A DNA stretch of 64,000 bases. Origin: CAZKWG01 sp964615375. GTDB taxonomy: Bacteria > Myxococcota_A > UBA796 > CAZKWG01. Below, in pieces: positions 46,145 through 55,194 of this stretch (position 1 is its first letter; the number at the start of each line of letters is the position of its first letter). The notes under the pieces were generated by a model. The model was given only the letters and a program-made list of their open reading frames with translations. It did not search any database and had not been told where the DNA came from. The DNA is taken from positions 248,001-312,000 of the forward strand of contig CAZTOW010000001.1 of NCBI GenBank assembly GCA_964615375.1, in the 5' to 3' direction. Both the position numbers and the translations under genes were made by a program.

Positions 46145-48529
46145 ATGACCCGATCATTCACGCTCATCACGCTGCTGCTCATGGCCGCCTGCGAAGGACC
46201 GACCGGCCCCAAGGGTGAGGACGGCTTGGATGGGACGGACGGGACCGACGGCACGGACGGCACGGACGGCACCGATGGGACGGACGGCACGGACGGCACG
46301 GACGGGACCGATGGCTCAGACGGCACGGACGGGACCGACGGCACCGACGGCGAGGACCTGATGGCCGAGCCTGAGTCGCTGACCGTGGAGGTCACCGACG
46401 TCGAGATCGTGACGACCCCGGTGGTGACGTTCACGGTCGTCAACGAGGACGGCGAGGGCTTCAACGGGCTGAGCGCGGACCTGCTCTCCGATCGCGCGCT
46501 GCGGTTCACGTTGGCCAAGCTGGTCCCGGGCGAAGACGGCGACAGCGACGCCTGGCAGAACTACATCAACACCGAAGAGGACACGACGGGCGACACGGCG
46601 GGACCGGACGGCATCCCCGCCGAGACCACGGCGATCCAGGCGACCGCCGAGTACAACGGCACGCTGGCCTACCTGGGCGACGGGACCTACACGTACACGT
46701 TCTCCCACGACGTGACCGCGATCACCGACCCTCTCGAGGTCACCTACGAGCCCGACCTGCTGCATCGGCTGGCCATTCAGCTGGAGTACCCGGTGGGCGA
46801 CGAGGGTGACGAGCTCATCTACAACATCACCTACGACTGGGTGCCGGCGGGCACGGAGGCCCCGGCGACCCTGGACATGGTGAGCACCGACTCCTGCAAC
46901 GAGTGTCACGGTGAGCTGGCGGTGCACGGCGGCGGGCGTGTGGACATCGACTACTGCGTGACCTGTCACAACTCGGGCACCAGCGACGCCAACAGCGGCA
47001 ACACGATGGACATGAAGGTCCTGGTCCACAAGATCCACATGGGTCATGAGCTGCCCAGCGTCGAGGCGGGCGGCTCGTACACCATCTGGGGCTACATGGA
47101 CAGCGAGCACGACTACTCGCACGTCGGCTATCCGCAGGATCAGAACAACTGCCTGAAGTGCCACGACGGCGCGGACACCGAGACCCCGGACGCCGGCTAC
47201 TGGAGCACGCGCCCGACCATGGAGGGCTGCGGATCCTGCCACGACGGCATCGACTTCGCCGAGACGGATGAGGACGCCGAGAGCTACCACGACGGCGGCG
47301 TCATGACCGACAACAGCACCTGCTACCTCTGCCACACCGAGGCCAACATCGAGGAGTACCACGTCACCGGCAACCCGAGCCCGCACAGCACGGGGATGCC
47401 CGAGGACGTCTACGACATCGACTACGAGATCTTCTCCGCCTCGGTGGACGCGGACAACGTGCTGACCGTGACCTTCGCGATCACGGCGGACGGCGAGCCC
47501 ATCAACGTCAGCGACCCGCCGGACGATCTCGGCACCAGCCGCTACCCGACCTTCATCTTCGCCTATGCCCAGGCGCAGGACGGGTACGAGGACATGGTGG
47601 ACTGGAACAACTACGGCAACAAGGCGGGTCAGCCCGACACGCTCTCGGTGTACGCGGCGGCGGCGGGCACCACCTCCGGCGCCAGCTACTCCTACGAGGA
47701 CGGCGTCAGCACGCTGGTCTACGAGGGCATCTTCCCCGAGGGCGCGACGATGCGCGCGGTGGCCCTCCAGGGCTACTACGAGCAGACGGTGGACGACACG
47801 ACCTACGGCCTGCACACCGAGTCGGTGTTCCTGACCGTGGACGGCGACGATGAGCGCCGCGTGGTGGTGGACAACGAGGGCTGCGCCAACTGCCACGAGT
47901 GGATCGAGGGCCACGGCGGCAACCGCGTGTACGAGACCCAGGTGTGCGCGATGTGCCACAACCCGAACCTCAGCAGCTCCGGTCGTGAGCTCGACCTCGA
48001 CCACCCCGAGGCCAGCAACAACCTCAAGGACATGATCCACGGCATCCACGGCGCCAGCGTCCGCGACTACCCGCTGGACTTCGTGCGCAACCGCTCGGGC
48101 GGCACCCGCTACACCTTCATCGGTGACGTGGACCTGCTCGAGGAGTACCCCGACGCGACGCTGGTGACCTACCCCACCGAGCCGAGCGACTGCATGATGT
48201 GTCACCTCGAGGACACCTACCTGCCGGAGGAGGTCCCTGGCGGCGCGCTGCCCACCACCGCCTTCATCGGCGACGAGGCGGCCAGCACCACGGACGTCAG
48301 CACGCTCCGCACGTCCATGCCGAACGACAGCGACTGGATCCTCGGCCCCACCAGCTCCGCCTGCAGCTCCTGCCACAACAGCGACGCGGCCATGAGCCAC
48401 ATGGACCTGAACGGCGGCACGGTGCTCTGGGATCGCAGCGAGCTCGTCGATGAGGGCACGGTCGAGAGCTGCGCGGTCTGCCACGACGCGGGCAGCACGG
48501 CCTCCACCAACGACATGCACGGTCTGTAG
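46145..48529 (+). CDS. OmcA/MtrC-family decaheme c-type cytochrome lipoprotein with collagen-like spacer
   Basis: 794 residues. Lipoprotein signal FTLITLLLMAAC, then a collagen-like Gly-x-y spacer (GPTGPKGEDGLDG followed by ~12 GTD units). Exactly ten CxxCH sites follow: CNECH, CVTCH, CLKCH, CGSCH, CYLCH, then after a beta domain CANCH, CAMCH, CMMCH, CSSCH, CAVCH. The five-plus-five heme layout with alternating beta-barrel domains is that of OmcA/MtrC outer-surface cytochromes, which pass electrons to metal oxides or other external acceptors. HKIHMGHELPS and HGIHGA are the family's distal heme-ligand segments. No MtrA/MtrB-like porin genes are nearby. A strong terminator follows. Confidence 0.93.
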   Translation: MTRSFTLITLLLMAACEGPTGPKGEDGLDGTDGTDGTDGTDGTDGTDGTDGTDGTDGSDGTDGTDGTDGEDLMAEPESLTVEVTDVEIVTTPVVTFTVVNEDGEGFNGLSADLLSDRALRFTLAKLVPGEDGDSDAWQNYINTEEDTTGDTAGPDGIPAETTAIQATAEYNGTLAYLGDGTYTYTFSHDVTAITDPLEVTYEPDLLHRLAIQLEYPVGDEGDELIYNITYDWVPAGTEAPATLDMVSTDSCNECHGELAVHGGGRVDIDYCVTCHNSGTSDANSGNTMDMKVLVHKIHMGHELPSVEAGGSYTIWGYMDSEHDYSHVGYPQDQNNCLKCHDGADTETPDAGYWSTRPTMEGCGSCHDGIDFAETDEDAESYHDGGVMTDNSTCYLCHTEANIEEYHVTGNPSPHSTGMPEDVYDIDYEIFSASVDADNVLTVTFAITADGEPINVSDPPDDLGTSRYPTFIFAYAQAQDGYEDMVDWNNYGNKAGQPDTLSVYAAAAGTTSGASYSYEDGVSTLVYEGIFPEGATMRAVALQGYYEQTVDDTTYGLHTESVFLTVDGDDERRVVVDNEGCANCHEWIEGHGGNRVYETQVCAMCHNPNLSSSGRELDLDHPEASNNLKDMIHGIHGASVRDYPLDFVRNRSGGTRYTFIGDVDLLEEYPDATLVTYPTEPSDCMMCHLEDTYLPEEVPGGALPTTAFIGDEAASTTDVSTLRTSMPNDSDWILGPTSSACSSCHNSDAAMSHMDLNGGTVLWDRSELVDEGTVESCAVCHDAGSTASTNDMHGL
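46232..46349 (+). repeat. GTD-coding 9-base tandem repeat in the cytochrome gene
   Basis: About twelve degenerate copies of GGNACNGAC encode the Gly-Thr-Asp collagen-like spacer between lipid anchor and hemes. Third-position differences between units indicate age or selection; slippage could still alter its length. Confidence 0.85.
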
Positions 48530-48560
48530 AGGTCTGGCGCTCTCCGGGGGGGGAGCGCCG

Positions 48561-48594
48561 CGCCGGGCAGGGTGACCTGCCCGGCGCTTTTTTT
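48561..48594 (+). terminator. Rho-independent terminator of the decaheme cytochrome gene
   Basis: CGCCGGGCAGG pairs with CCTGCCCGGCG over 11 bp around GTGA, followed by C and seven T. Confidence 0.95.
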
Positions 48595-48656
48595 GGATCC
48601 GAGCGCTGACGAGGATTTGACCGGGTAGTCCCCGGCCCACACACTACGCTCCATGG

Positions 48657-49268
48657 ATGCTGATCGTCCTGCTGGCCTGCGCGAACCCCGCGCCTTCGCC
48701 CGCCGCTCCAGCGCCCGCGGTCGTCGTCGCGCCGCCACCGCCACCGTCGCCGGTCTGTGAAGCGGTGCAGTCGCCCTTCCTGAGCGAGGACCGGCGCTCG
48801 CTGGTGGCGCTGAAGCGGCGCTGGGGCTCCGGTTTCGGCGACTACCGCAGCAGCTACATCAAGGGTCACCGCCACGCGGGGCTCGACCTGACGACCTCCT
48901 ATGGCGAGGCGGTCTTCGCGATCTGCGCGGGCGTGGTCGAGGACATCCACCTGGCCTCGCCGCACCGCACCGTGGTCGTCCGCCACGAGCTGCCTGACGG
49001 CCAGATCCGCTGGTCCAGCTACAAGCACCTCGAGGATCTCGGCGTGGTCGAGGGGCAGCGTGTTGACGCCAGCACGAGGCTGGGTCGCGTGTTCACGAAG
49101 GAGGAGCAGGCCAGCTCCGGCTGGCGCCTGAACCACCTGCACTTCGAGCTCCGCGTGAGCGTCGACGACGGCGGCGCCGCGAGCTGGACCTCCATGTCCA
49201 TGGGCGAGCTCCAGCGTTACGCCTCCGACCCCGCGCCCTTCTTCGCCGAGCGGATGGTGGGCGGATAG
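48657..49268 (+). CDS. Lipoprotein M23-family metallopeptidase
   Basis: 203 residues. Minimal lipoprotein signal MLIVLLAC, then a Pro/Ala linker (PAPSPAAPAPAV). The LytM/M23 domain has the zinc ligands in HRHAGLDL (HxxxD) and LNHLHFELRVS (HxH), giving a complete catalytic set. It would cleave peptidoglycan cross-links in the periplasm, for example during cell separation. SSYKHLEDLGVVEGQRV is the conserved YxHL region. It starts just after the cytochrome terminator, so it has its own promoter. Confidence 0.9.
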   Translation: MLIVLLACANPAPSPAAPAPAVVVAPPPPPSPVCEAVQSPFLSEDRRSLVALKRRWGSGFGDYRSSYIKGHRHAGLDLTTSYGEAVFAICAGVVEDIHLASPHRTVVVRHELPDGQIRWSSYKHLEDLGVVEGQRVDASTRLGRVFTKEEQASSGWRLNHLHFELRVSVDDGGAASWTSMSMGELQRYASDPAPFFAERMVGG

Positions 49269-49272
49269 GGCA

Positions 49273-49293
49273 GGGCTCCCCCAGAAGGAGCCC
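49273..49293 (+). promoter_or_regulatory. Hairpin containing the cupin gene's Shine-Dalgarno
   Basis: GGGCTCC and GGAGCCC form a perfect 7-bp stem with a 7-base loop. The 3' arm carries the GGAG SD three bases before the cytosines leading to the ATG. It may restrict translation or end the M23 transcript. Confidence 0.35.
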
Positions 49294-49296
49294 CCC

Positions 49297-49794
49297 ATGC
49301 CCCGCCCGGTCATCAACCTCGCCGATCTCGACAAGCACCGCGACCTCCAGCACGGCGAGCGCTTCGGCGCCAAGGTCTTCCCGGTCAGCCCGCTGGTCGG
49401 CGCGAAGAAGCTCGGCTACAACCTCACGGTGGTGGCCCCCGGGAAGCGCGCCTTCCCCTTCCACAACCACCACGCCAACGAGGAGATGTTCTTCATCCTG
49501 GAGGGCGAGGGCCAGCTGCGCTACGGCGCGGAGGTCCACGAGGTGCGCGCGGGGGACGTGATTGCCTGCGTGGCGGGCGGCCCGGAGCACGCCCACCAGC
49601 TCGTGAACACGGGCAGCGTGGACCTGCGCTACCTCGCCGTCAGCACGAACATCGATACCGACATCTTCCAGTACCCGGACTCCGGGAAGTTCGGGGCCGT
49701 CGGCGGCCGGCTCCCCGGGATGCGCCCGGGGGACGCCCCCTTCAGCGGCTTCTGGGAGGAGAAGACGCGCAAGGAGTACTGGGACGGCGAGTGA
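49297..49794 (+). CDS. Cupin-domain protein
   Basis: 165 residues. The first cupin motif is HNHHANEEMFFILEGEGQL and the second is GGPEHAHQLVNTG, giving His/Glu metal ligands. NLTVVAPGKRAFPFHNHH is typical of small cytoplasmic cupins related to mannose-6-phosphate-isomerase-like proteins. The C-terminal part (YPDSGKFGAVGG, FSGFWEEKTRKEYWDGE) is shared with a wide family of unknown function. No signal peptide. It converges on the HAD lipoprotein gene. Confidence 0.85.
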   Translation: MPRPVINLADLDKHRDLQHGERFGAKVFPVSPLVGAKKLGYNLTVVAPGKRAFPFHNHHANEEMFFILEGEGQLRYGAEVHEVRAGDVIACVAGGPEHAHQLVNTGSVDLRYLAVSTNIDTDIFQYPDSGKFGAVGGRLPGMRPGDAPFSGFWEEKTRKEYWDGE

Positions 49795-49797
49795 GCT

Positions 49798-50511
49798 TCA
49801 CTCCAGCTCGAGGCAGCTCATCCACGCCTCCTCCACCAGCGAGGGCAGGTCGTCGGGCGAGAGCGTGTGGTCGGCCAGCGGGTTGGGGCCGTCGGTGACG
49901 TAGACCCCGATCATGCCCGCCGCCTGCGCGCCCTCCGTGGGCGGGTCGTCGTCGGCCAGGTCGCCGATCTCCTCGGTGACGAAGACGGTGGTCGCGATGT
50001 CCGGGGCCGGGTCCAGGAGGGCGACCGCCTCGGCGAAGATGGCGGGGTCCGGCTTCGGGCGGCTCTCGGCCTCCGAGCTGAGCAGGATCACGTCGAAGAG
50101 GTCGAGGATGGTGGGGTCCACCAGGATGGCCTTGATGTCGTCGATGTTCCAGCCGCGCCCGGTGTTGGAGAGCATGCCGACCGGGGTGCCCTGGGTCCGT
50201 AGCGCGATCAGGAGGTCCCGCGCTCCAGGGAGCTCCTCGAACATCCCGTCCTCGCCCTCGGTCACCAGGGTCTCGCCGAGGTCGAAGAAGACCGCCGCGA
50301 CCGGCGTACACGCGGTCCCGGTCTCGCCCTCACCCTCACCCTCGCCCTCGCCCTCGCCTTCACCCTCGCCTTCACCCTCGCCCTCACCCTCGCCCTCGCC
50401 CTCGCCGGTGTCGGGTGTGCCGCTCTCGTCGGTGTGTTCTGCCTGGCTCCCGGTCTCCTCAGGAGCCTTGACCGGGGTGGAACAGGCGAGCAGGGTGAGC
50501 AGCGCGAACAT
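49798..50511 (-). CDS. Lipoprotein HAD-superfamily hydrolase with EG-repeat linker
   Basis: 237 residues. Lipoprotein signal MFALLTLLAC, then a linker with ~14 Glu-Gly pairs. The HAD core follows: VFFDLGETLV (motif I; the second Asp of DxDxT is Gly, as in DxGxT phosphatase-like members), VGMLSNTGRG (motif II), SRPKPDPAIFAEAV (motif III Lys) and TVFVTEEIGDLADD (motif IV). The HAD motifs are intact enough for phosphatase activity, but the subfamily is normally cytoplasmic; an exported, lipid-anchored form is unusual. The linker is coded by a hexanucleotide repeat. Confidence 0.8.
   Translation of the reverse strand: MFALLTLLACSTPVKAPEETGSQAEHTDESGTPDTGEGEGEGEGEGEGEGEGEGEGEGEGEGETGTACTPVAAVFFDLGETLVTEGEDGMFEELPGARDLLIALRTQGTPVGMLSNTGRGWNIDDIKAILVDPTILDLFDVILLSSEAESRPKPDPAIFAEAVALLDPAPDIATTVFVTEEIGDLADDDPPTEGAQAAGMIGVYVTDGPNPLADHTLSPDDLPSLVEEAWMSCLELE
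50327..50406. repeat. Hexanucleotide tandem repeat in the HAD lipoprotein gene
   Basis: About 13 units of CCCTCG/CCCTCA/CCTTCA type (coding-strand GAGGGC-like). Units are close to identical and a multiple of three, so slippage changes linker length without frameshift. A shorter version lies at about 6627-6670 in the MopE-repeat gene. Confidence 0.9.
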
Positions 50512-50551
50512 GGAGGCTCCGGGGCGTTAGGTGTCCACAGGAGAGATAGCC

Positions 50552-52165
50552 ATGTCCCGAGCGGTCCGCCTGTGTGTCGTGATCCTGGGCCTCGTCCCTT
50601 CGCTGTCGGCTCACGCCGCGCAGACCCTGAACCCGGACGGAGGCGAGGGGAGCGCCGACGGGCTGCGCGTGGAGGTGGGCGAGAACGGTCAGCTCCAGAT
50701 CACGCGCGCCGGGCTGGGCCAGGTCTACGACCCGGCGCTCAGCCCGCCCGACTTGGAGCTCTTCAACACCGTCGCGCTGGCGGTGGACGGCCAGGTCTAC
50801 CAGGCGGACAGCATCCCTGCCGGGCTCGGCGATTACGAAGCCTGGACGGAGCTCTCGCAGTCAGACGTCACGGGCAGCGGCACCGAGGAGGAGCCCTGGC
50901 AGGTCGAGACGGTGCTGGCGGCGGGGGAGAGCGGCGTCACGCTCACGCTCGTGGTCAGCTACGCCGCGCCGGACGATCACGCGCTCCTCGCGATCACCGT
51001 GGACGCCCCCGCGGACAGCGGGGCGGAGCTCGAGCTCTACCACGTCATCGACACGGCCTTGGACGGCTCGGACAGCGGGGTCGCCTGGTTCGACGACGCC
51101 TCCGCGCCGACCGTGGTGGGCGCGTACAGCGCGGCGGACACAGCCTACGGGGCCTTCGTGGCGCTGCACGATCCTTTTGATCACTTCCTCTCTGGCACCT
51201 ACTATTATCCATTTTACTACACGCTGCCGGGGGGCGGCGATCTGGACGACACCCTCGACACCTCCAGGGCCACGGACAACGGCCTCGCCGTCCAGTGGTC
51301 GCTGGGCGCGCTGAGCGGGGCGCGCACGATCCAGTACGCCCTGACCTTCACCGACGCCGACCTCACCGCGGCGGACGCGGACGGGGACGGGATCTACGAC
51401 CTCGTGGAGGGGGTCGAGGGCGACACCGACGGGGACGGGCTGGGTGACGCGGAGGACGAGGACGACGACGGCGACGGGCTGCCCACCGCCGACGAGGACG
51501 CCGACGGGGACGGCAGCCCACGCTGGGACGACACGGACGGGGACGGGAGCCCGGACTACCTGGACCCCGACGCCGACGACGACGGGCTGCTGGACGGGGA
51601 CGAGCGTGACGCGGGCGCCGACCCTCTGGACCCGGACACGGACAGCGACGGGCTGTTGGACGGGGACGAGGTGGAGCTCTACGGCACCGACCCGGCGCGC
51701 GCAGACAGCGACGGGGACGGGCTAGACGACGCCGACGAGCTCGCGCGGGGGACGAGCCCGGTGGACGCGGACACCGACGGCGGCGGCGTCTACGACGGGG
51801 AGGAGGTGCTGGACAACGGCACCGACCCGCTGGACGGCTCCGACGACCTGCCGGCCGAGACGGGCGAGACCGGAGAGCCCACCGAGACCGGGGCGCCCAC
51901 GGAGACGGGCGAGACCGGCGCGCCCACGGAGACGGGCGAGACCGCGCACACCGCCGAGTCGGCCGAGTCCGACCCGCCGGGTGAGACGGGCGAGTCCGCC
52001 CCACCCGACAGCGCCGGCCCCGAGACCGGCAAGGGCGGCGGGGGCGGCTGCGGCTGCGCGTCCGGGGGCGTCGCTCCGCTCCCCGGCGCGCTGGTGGTCG
52101 CCGGACTCCTGGCCTGGATCAGGGCGTCTCGGCGAAGGGGCGCCGGGCCGCGCCGCTGGCGGTGA
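50552..52165 (+). CDS. Exported TSP3-repeat protein with MYXO-CTERM-like tail
   Basis: 537 residues. Sec signal peptide (VVILGLVPSLSAHAA), ~250-residue beta domain, then about eight thrombospondin type-3 calcium repeats (DADGDGIYDLVEG, DTDGDGLGDAEDED, DSDGLLDGDEVELYGTDP) over residues ~275-420. An ETGEPTETGAPTETGETG linker follows, and the tail GGGGCGCASGG, hydrophobic helix, RASRRRGAGPRR. The tail is the Cys/helix/Arg layout of MYXO-CTERM sorting signals, expected to anchor the protein at the outer surface. The ATG at 50552 is chosen to begin the signal peptide, after SD AGGAG. The last 47 bases are antisense-overlapped by the TPR gene. Confidence 0.85.
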   Translation: MSRAVRLCVVILGLVPSLSAHAAQTLNPDGGEGSADGLRVEVGENGQLQITRAGLGQVYDPALSPPDLELFNTVALAVDGQVYQADSIPAGLGDYEAWTELSQSDVTGSGTEEEPWQVETVLAAGESGVTLTLVVSYAAPDDHALLAITVDAPADSGAELELYHVIDTALDGSDSGVAWFDDASAPTVVGAYSAADTAYGAFVALHDPFDHFLSGTYYYPFYYTLPGGGDLDDTLDTSRATDNGLAVQWSLGALSGARTIQYALTFTDADLTAADADGDGIYDLVEGVEGDTDGDGLGDAEDEDDDGDGLPTADEDADGDGSPRWDDTDGDGSPDYLDPDADDDGLLDGDERDAGADPLDPDTDSDGLLDGDEVELYGTDPARADSDGDGLDDADELARGTSPVDADTDGGGVYDGEEVLDNGTDPLDGSDDLPAETGETGEPTETGAPTETGETGAPTETGETAHTAESAESDPPGETGESAPPDSAGPETGKGGGGGCGCASGGVAPLPGALVVAGLLAWIRASRRRGAGPRRWR

Positions 52166-55118
52166 AGCTGGCGGTCAGGATGCGCTCCTCGAGCGGGGCG
52201 TGGGTGTCCGGGTCGAGGTCGCGCAGGCGCCCGAGGGCCGCCGTCGCCGTCTCACCGTAGAGCTCAAGCTCGAAGCTGCGGTTCAGGCAGAGGTCATAGG
52301 CGGCGACGGCCTTCTGGTCCATGGCGTAGGCGCGCTGCTCCACGCCGTCCCGGTAGTAAGCCTCCTGCTCGGCGCTCAGGCCCACGGGGGTGGGGGAGCT
52401 GCGCAGGGCGCGGGCCATGTCCTCGTAGGCGCCGCCCAGGGAGACGAGGGCGCGGAGGCCCCAGGTGCCCGAGCCGGTCTCCACGATCGCGCCGAGGCCA
52501 CGCTCGACCTCCTCCAGCAGGCTGATCCGCGTCTTCAGCGAGGCCTGCAGGGCCGCGCTCTGCTGGCGGGCGTCCCCGCGGCCGGCCTCGATGCGGGCGG
52601 CGGCGTAGCGCTCCAGCGTGGGCTGGAGCCGATGATAGAGCGCCTCGGCCGCCAGATCCGGGCCCAGCTCCATGGGCGTGCCCGCGGCCCGCTCCCGCTC
52701 GAAGAGGGCGACCGTGTCCGACCAGTGCCGGGCCAGGCGGTCCGCCGGGACGTGCAGCTTCTCCTGGGCCTGCGCATAGCGCACCCGGGCGAAGAGCACC
52801 TGATCGGCGGTGGCGCCCGCGGGGGGCGTGCCGAAGAAGCTCGCATAGATAGAGCTTGCCTCTGAAAATTGCCCATTTTCGTCCAGCACCCGCGCCCGCG
52901 CCAGCCGGACCTCCGGGGCGCGCGCGTCGTCAGGGTAGCTGGTGAGGAAGCGCTGGTAGTCCGCGCTCGCCGCCCGCCAGTCGCCCATCACCTTGCGGAA
53001 GAGGGCGGCGGAGAAGATGGCCTCCTTCGCGGCGGGGTGGGCGGGATCGCGCGCCTGGAGCTGCTCGTAGAGGGCGGCGGCCCGGGGGAAGTCGGCCAGG
53101 GTCTCGGCCTCGTAGCCGAGCTGCGCCAGGTTCTCCGTGTAGAAGCGCGAGCTGGGGAAGCGGGCCAGCAGGGTCTCGCGGGCGCTCATGGCGCGGGCGG
53201 TCTCGCGGGCCTGCGCGTAGCGGGCGGCGGCGTTGTTCAGCGCCAGGTCGGCGTTGGCCGAGGCCGGGAATTCCTCGTAGAAGGCCAGGTAAGCGTCGCC
53301 GGCGGCCCGGTGCTCCGAGCCCTGGCCCAGGTTCACCTCGATCTGCTTCAGCCGCGCGTTCTCGTAGATGCGCCCCACCTCCTGCTTGAAGCCCGCGCCG
53401 CCCAGGTCCGGCTGGTCGCGGAAGGCGCGGGAGACCTGGACCAGGTTGTCCCAGTCCTTCGCCAGCACGAAGGAGTCCAGGATCAGGTTCGCCGCCTGCT
53501 CGGCCTCCTGGGCCTTGGGGTCCAGGGCGATGACGACCCGGAAGCGCTCGGACGCCTCCTGCAGCATCCCGCGCTCGTAGAAGAGGTAGGCCACCTTGTA
53601 GGTGACGGCCCTGGCCTTCGGTCCGCCGAAGAGCGCCATGTACTGGTCGCTGGCGGCGATGAAGGCGCGGTCGGCCTCGCTGAGCGTGCCCGGCGCGGGG
53701 GGCGGGGCGGCGGCGCGCATCTTCTCCGCCGCGTACATGGCGCTCTCCGCGCAGAACTTCGCGTGCTCACCCTTGGGGTCCGCGGCCACGACCGCCATGT
53801 ACTGCTGGTAGGCGTCCCCGTAGCGGCGCGTGGTGTAGAGCAGCTCGGCGTAGGCGTAGCGGATGTCGACGCTGTGCTCGCCCTCGGGGAAGCGCTCCAG
53901 GTAGAGGGTGTAGCCCCGGTCGGCCACCGCGATCCGCGTCTGGCGGGCCTCTCCGCCCATGCCCTTGATGTCCTGGTGCACGCTGACGGCCAGCGCGCGG
54001 AGATCGGTCTCCAGGCTGTTCGCGGCGGCCTGGACCGCCTCGGGCCCGTTGGCCGCGGCCCAGGGGGAGCCCGGCCCGTATCGCCTGGAGGCGTCCTCGA
54101 GCGTGGCGAGCGCCTCCTGGGAGCGGCCGAGCTTGCGATGCGCGTCGTAGATCCTGCTGGCCAGCTCGGGGGCGTCGGCGCCAAGGGGGGCCTCGTCCAG
54201 CAGACGGCGCCAGGTGCCGATGGCCTGCTCGAAGCGCCCGTACTCGAACTGCTTCTCCCCCAGGCGAGCCAGCATGGAGGGCATGAGGTCCGGGCGGCCG
54301 ATCCGATCCAGCACGCGACGGGCGCTGGTCGCGTCGTGGTTCTCGGCCAGGAAGCCCACGAGGTCCCGGGTGGCCTCCTCCTGCAGCGTCACGCGCCCCC
54401 GGTCGCTCTGGCCGGGCCGCGGCGCGGAGGCCAGCACGGCGCGCACCATCGTCTCGTCACGCTCCTCGTAGATCCCCAGGTTGTGCTGACACCAGGCCAG
54501 CTTGTAGAGGGCGAACGCGGTCCAGTGCTCGTCCCGGTAAGCCACGGCCTTCTGGTAGGCCGAGGCCGCCTTGAAGACCTGCCCCGTGTCGAAGTGCCGC
54601 TCGCCGATGAGGATGAAGGTCTGGGGGCTCAGCGGGCTGTCCGGGAAGAGGCGGACGAGCTCCACCCGCGCGGCCAGCGCCTCCTCCTCGCGCCCCAGCT
54701 CCGCGAGCGCGAAGGCGCGGCTGGAGAGCACCTCGTCCGTGCGGGCATAGCTGGCGTCCTCCGCCAGGATCTGCGTGTAGAGACGCTCGGCCCGGGTGTA
54801 CCAGCGCGCCACGTCCTGGGGCGCCTCGCCCGCCGCAGAGAGGGAGATGGAGCGGCCCTCCTCCATCGTGAGCTCGGCGAGGCGGAAGAGCATCTCTACG
54901 CGCCGCGGGTCGCCGGCCGGCAGGCCCTTGACCATGCCCTCCAACATCTCCATCGCCTGGTGGCGCTTCTCGGCCGCCGCCGCCTGATATGCGGCGCTCT
55001 GCGCCTCCTGGGTCAACCCCTCGGCCCGGAGCACCCGGGAGGGGGTCTCCTGAGCCAGCGCCGGGGCGGCGTGCAGGGCGAGGAGCGTGAGGACCGAGGC
55101 GAGGAGCGGACGCGACAT
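52119..55118 (-). CDS. Large exported TPR protein (AglT/GltE-like size class)
   Basis: 999 residues. Signal peptide RPLLASVLTLLALHAAPALA. TPR-like helical repeats fill the rest (AYQKAVAYRDEHWTAFALYK, QQYMAVVAADPKGEHAKFCA, AAALYEQLQARDPAHPAAKE, DYQRFLTSYPDDARAPEVRL). Large periplasmic TPR proteins of Myxococcus gliding or envelope-transport systems (AglT/GltE) look similar in length and layout, but no other gliding gene is here, so this comparison is tentative. ATG at 55118 has SD GGAG 5 bases upstream. The 3' end overlaps the convergent TSP3 gene by 47 bases. Confidence 0.75.
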   Translation of the reverse strand: MSRPLLASVLTLLALHAAPALAQETPSRVLRAEGLTQEAQSAAYQAAAAEKRHQAMEMLEGMVKGLPAGDPRRVEMLFRLAELTMEEGRSISLSAAGEAPQDVARWYTRAERLYTQILAEDASYARTDEVLSSRAFALAELGREEEALAARVELVRLFPDSPLSPQTFILIGERHFDTGQVFKAASAYQKAVAYRDEHWTAFALYKLAWCQHNLGIYEERDETMVRAVLASAPRPGQSDRGRVTLQEEATRDLVGFLAENHDATSARRVLDRIGRPDLMPSMLARLGEKQFEYGRFEQAIGTWRRLLDEAPLGADAPELASRIYDAHRKLGRSQEALATLEDASRRYGPGSPWAAANGPEAVQAAANSLETDLRALAVSVHQDIKGMGGEARQTRIAVADRGYTLYLERFPEGEHSVDIRYAYAELLYTTRRYGDAYQQYMAVVAADPKGEHAKFCAESAMYAAEKMRAAAPPPAPGTLSEADRAFIAASDQYMALFGGPKARAVTYKVAYLFYERGMLQEASERFRVVIALDPKAQEAEQAANLILDSFVLAKDWDNLVQVSRAFRDQPDLGGAGFKQEVGRIYENARLKQIEVNLGQGSEHRAAGDAYLAFYEEFPASANADLALNNAAARYAQARETARAMSARETLLARFPSSRFYTENLAQLGYEAETLADFPRAAALYEQLQARDPAHPAAKEAIFSAALFRKVMGDWRAASADYQRFLTSYPDDARAPEVRLARARVLDENGQFSEASSIYASFFGTPPAGATADQVLFARVRYAQAQEKLHVPADRLARHWSDTVALFERERAAGTPMELGPDLAAEALYHRLQPTLERYAAARIEAGRGDARQQSAALQASLKTRISLLEEVERGLGAIVETGSGTWGLRALVSLGGAYEDMARALRSSPTPVGLSAEQEAYYRDGVEQRAYAMDQKAVAAYDLCLNRSFELELYGETATAALGRLRDLDPDTHAPLEERILTASFTASGAARRPFAETP

Positions 55119-55150
55119 GAGCACTCCAGATGTAAAGAGCCTGTGAACAC

Positions 55151-55179
55151 GGGTAGACGCCTCCCGGCTGGGGTGTCCA
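55151..55179 (-). promoter_or_regulatory. Candidate promoter of the TPR gene
   Basis: TGGACA, 17 bases, CTACCC on the minus strand, 33 bases before the ATG. The form matches other CTAC-type -10 elements in this window. Confidence 0.4.
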
Positions 55180-55194
55180 CACAAAGATCTGGAT

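Noticed and set aside
46232..46349. CRISPR-like array
   Set aside because: The repeats are 9 bases, contiguous, in frame and encode a GTD collagen-like spacer. The same holds for the 6-base array at 50327-50406.
52119..52165. Misannotated end of the TSP3 or TPR gene because of their 47-base overlap
   Set aside because: Both reading frames remain intact with family-typical C-termini (Arg tail on one, ordinary helical end on the other), so the convergent overlap appears real.
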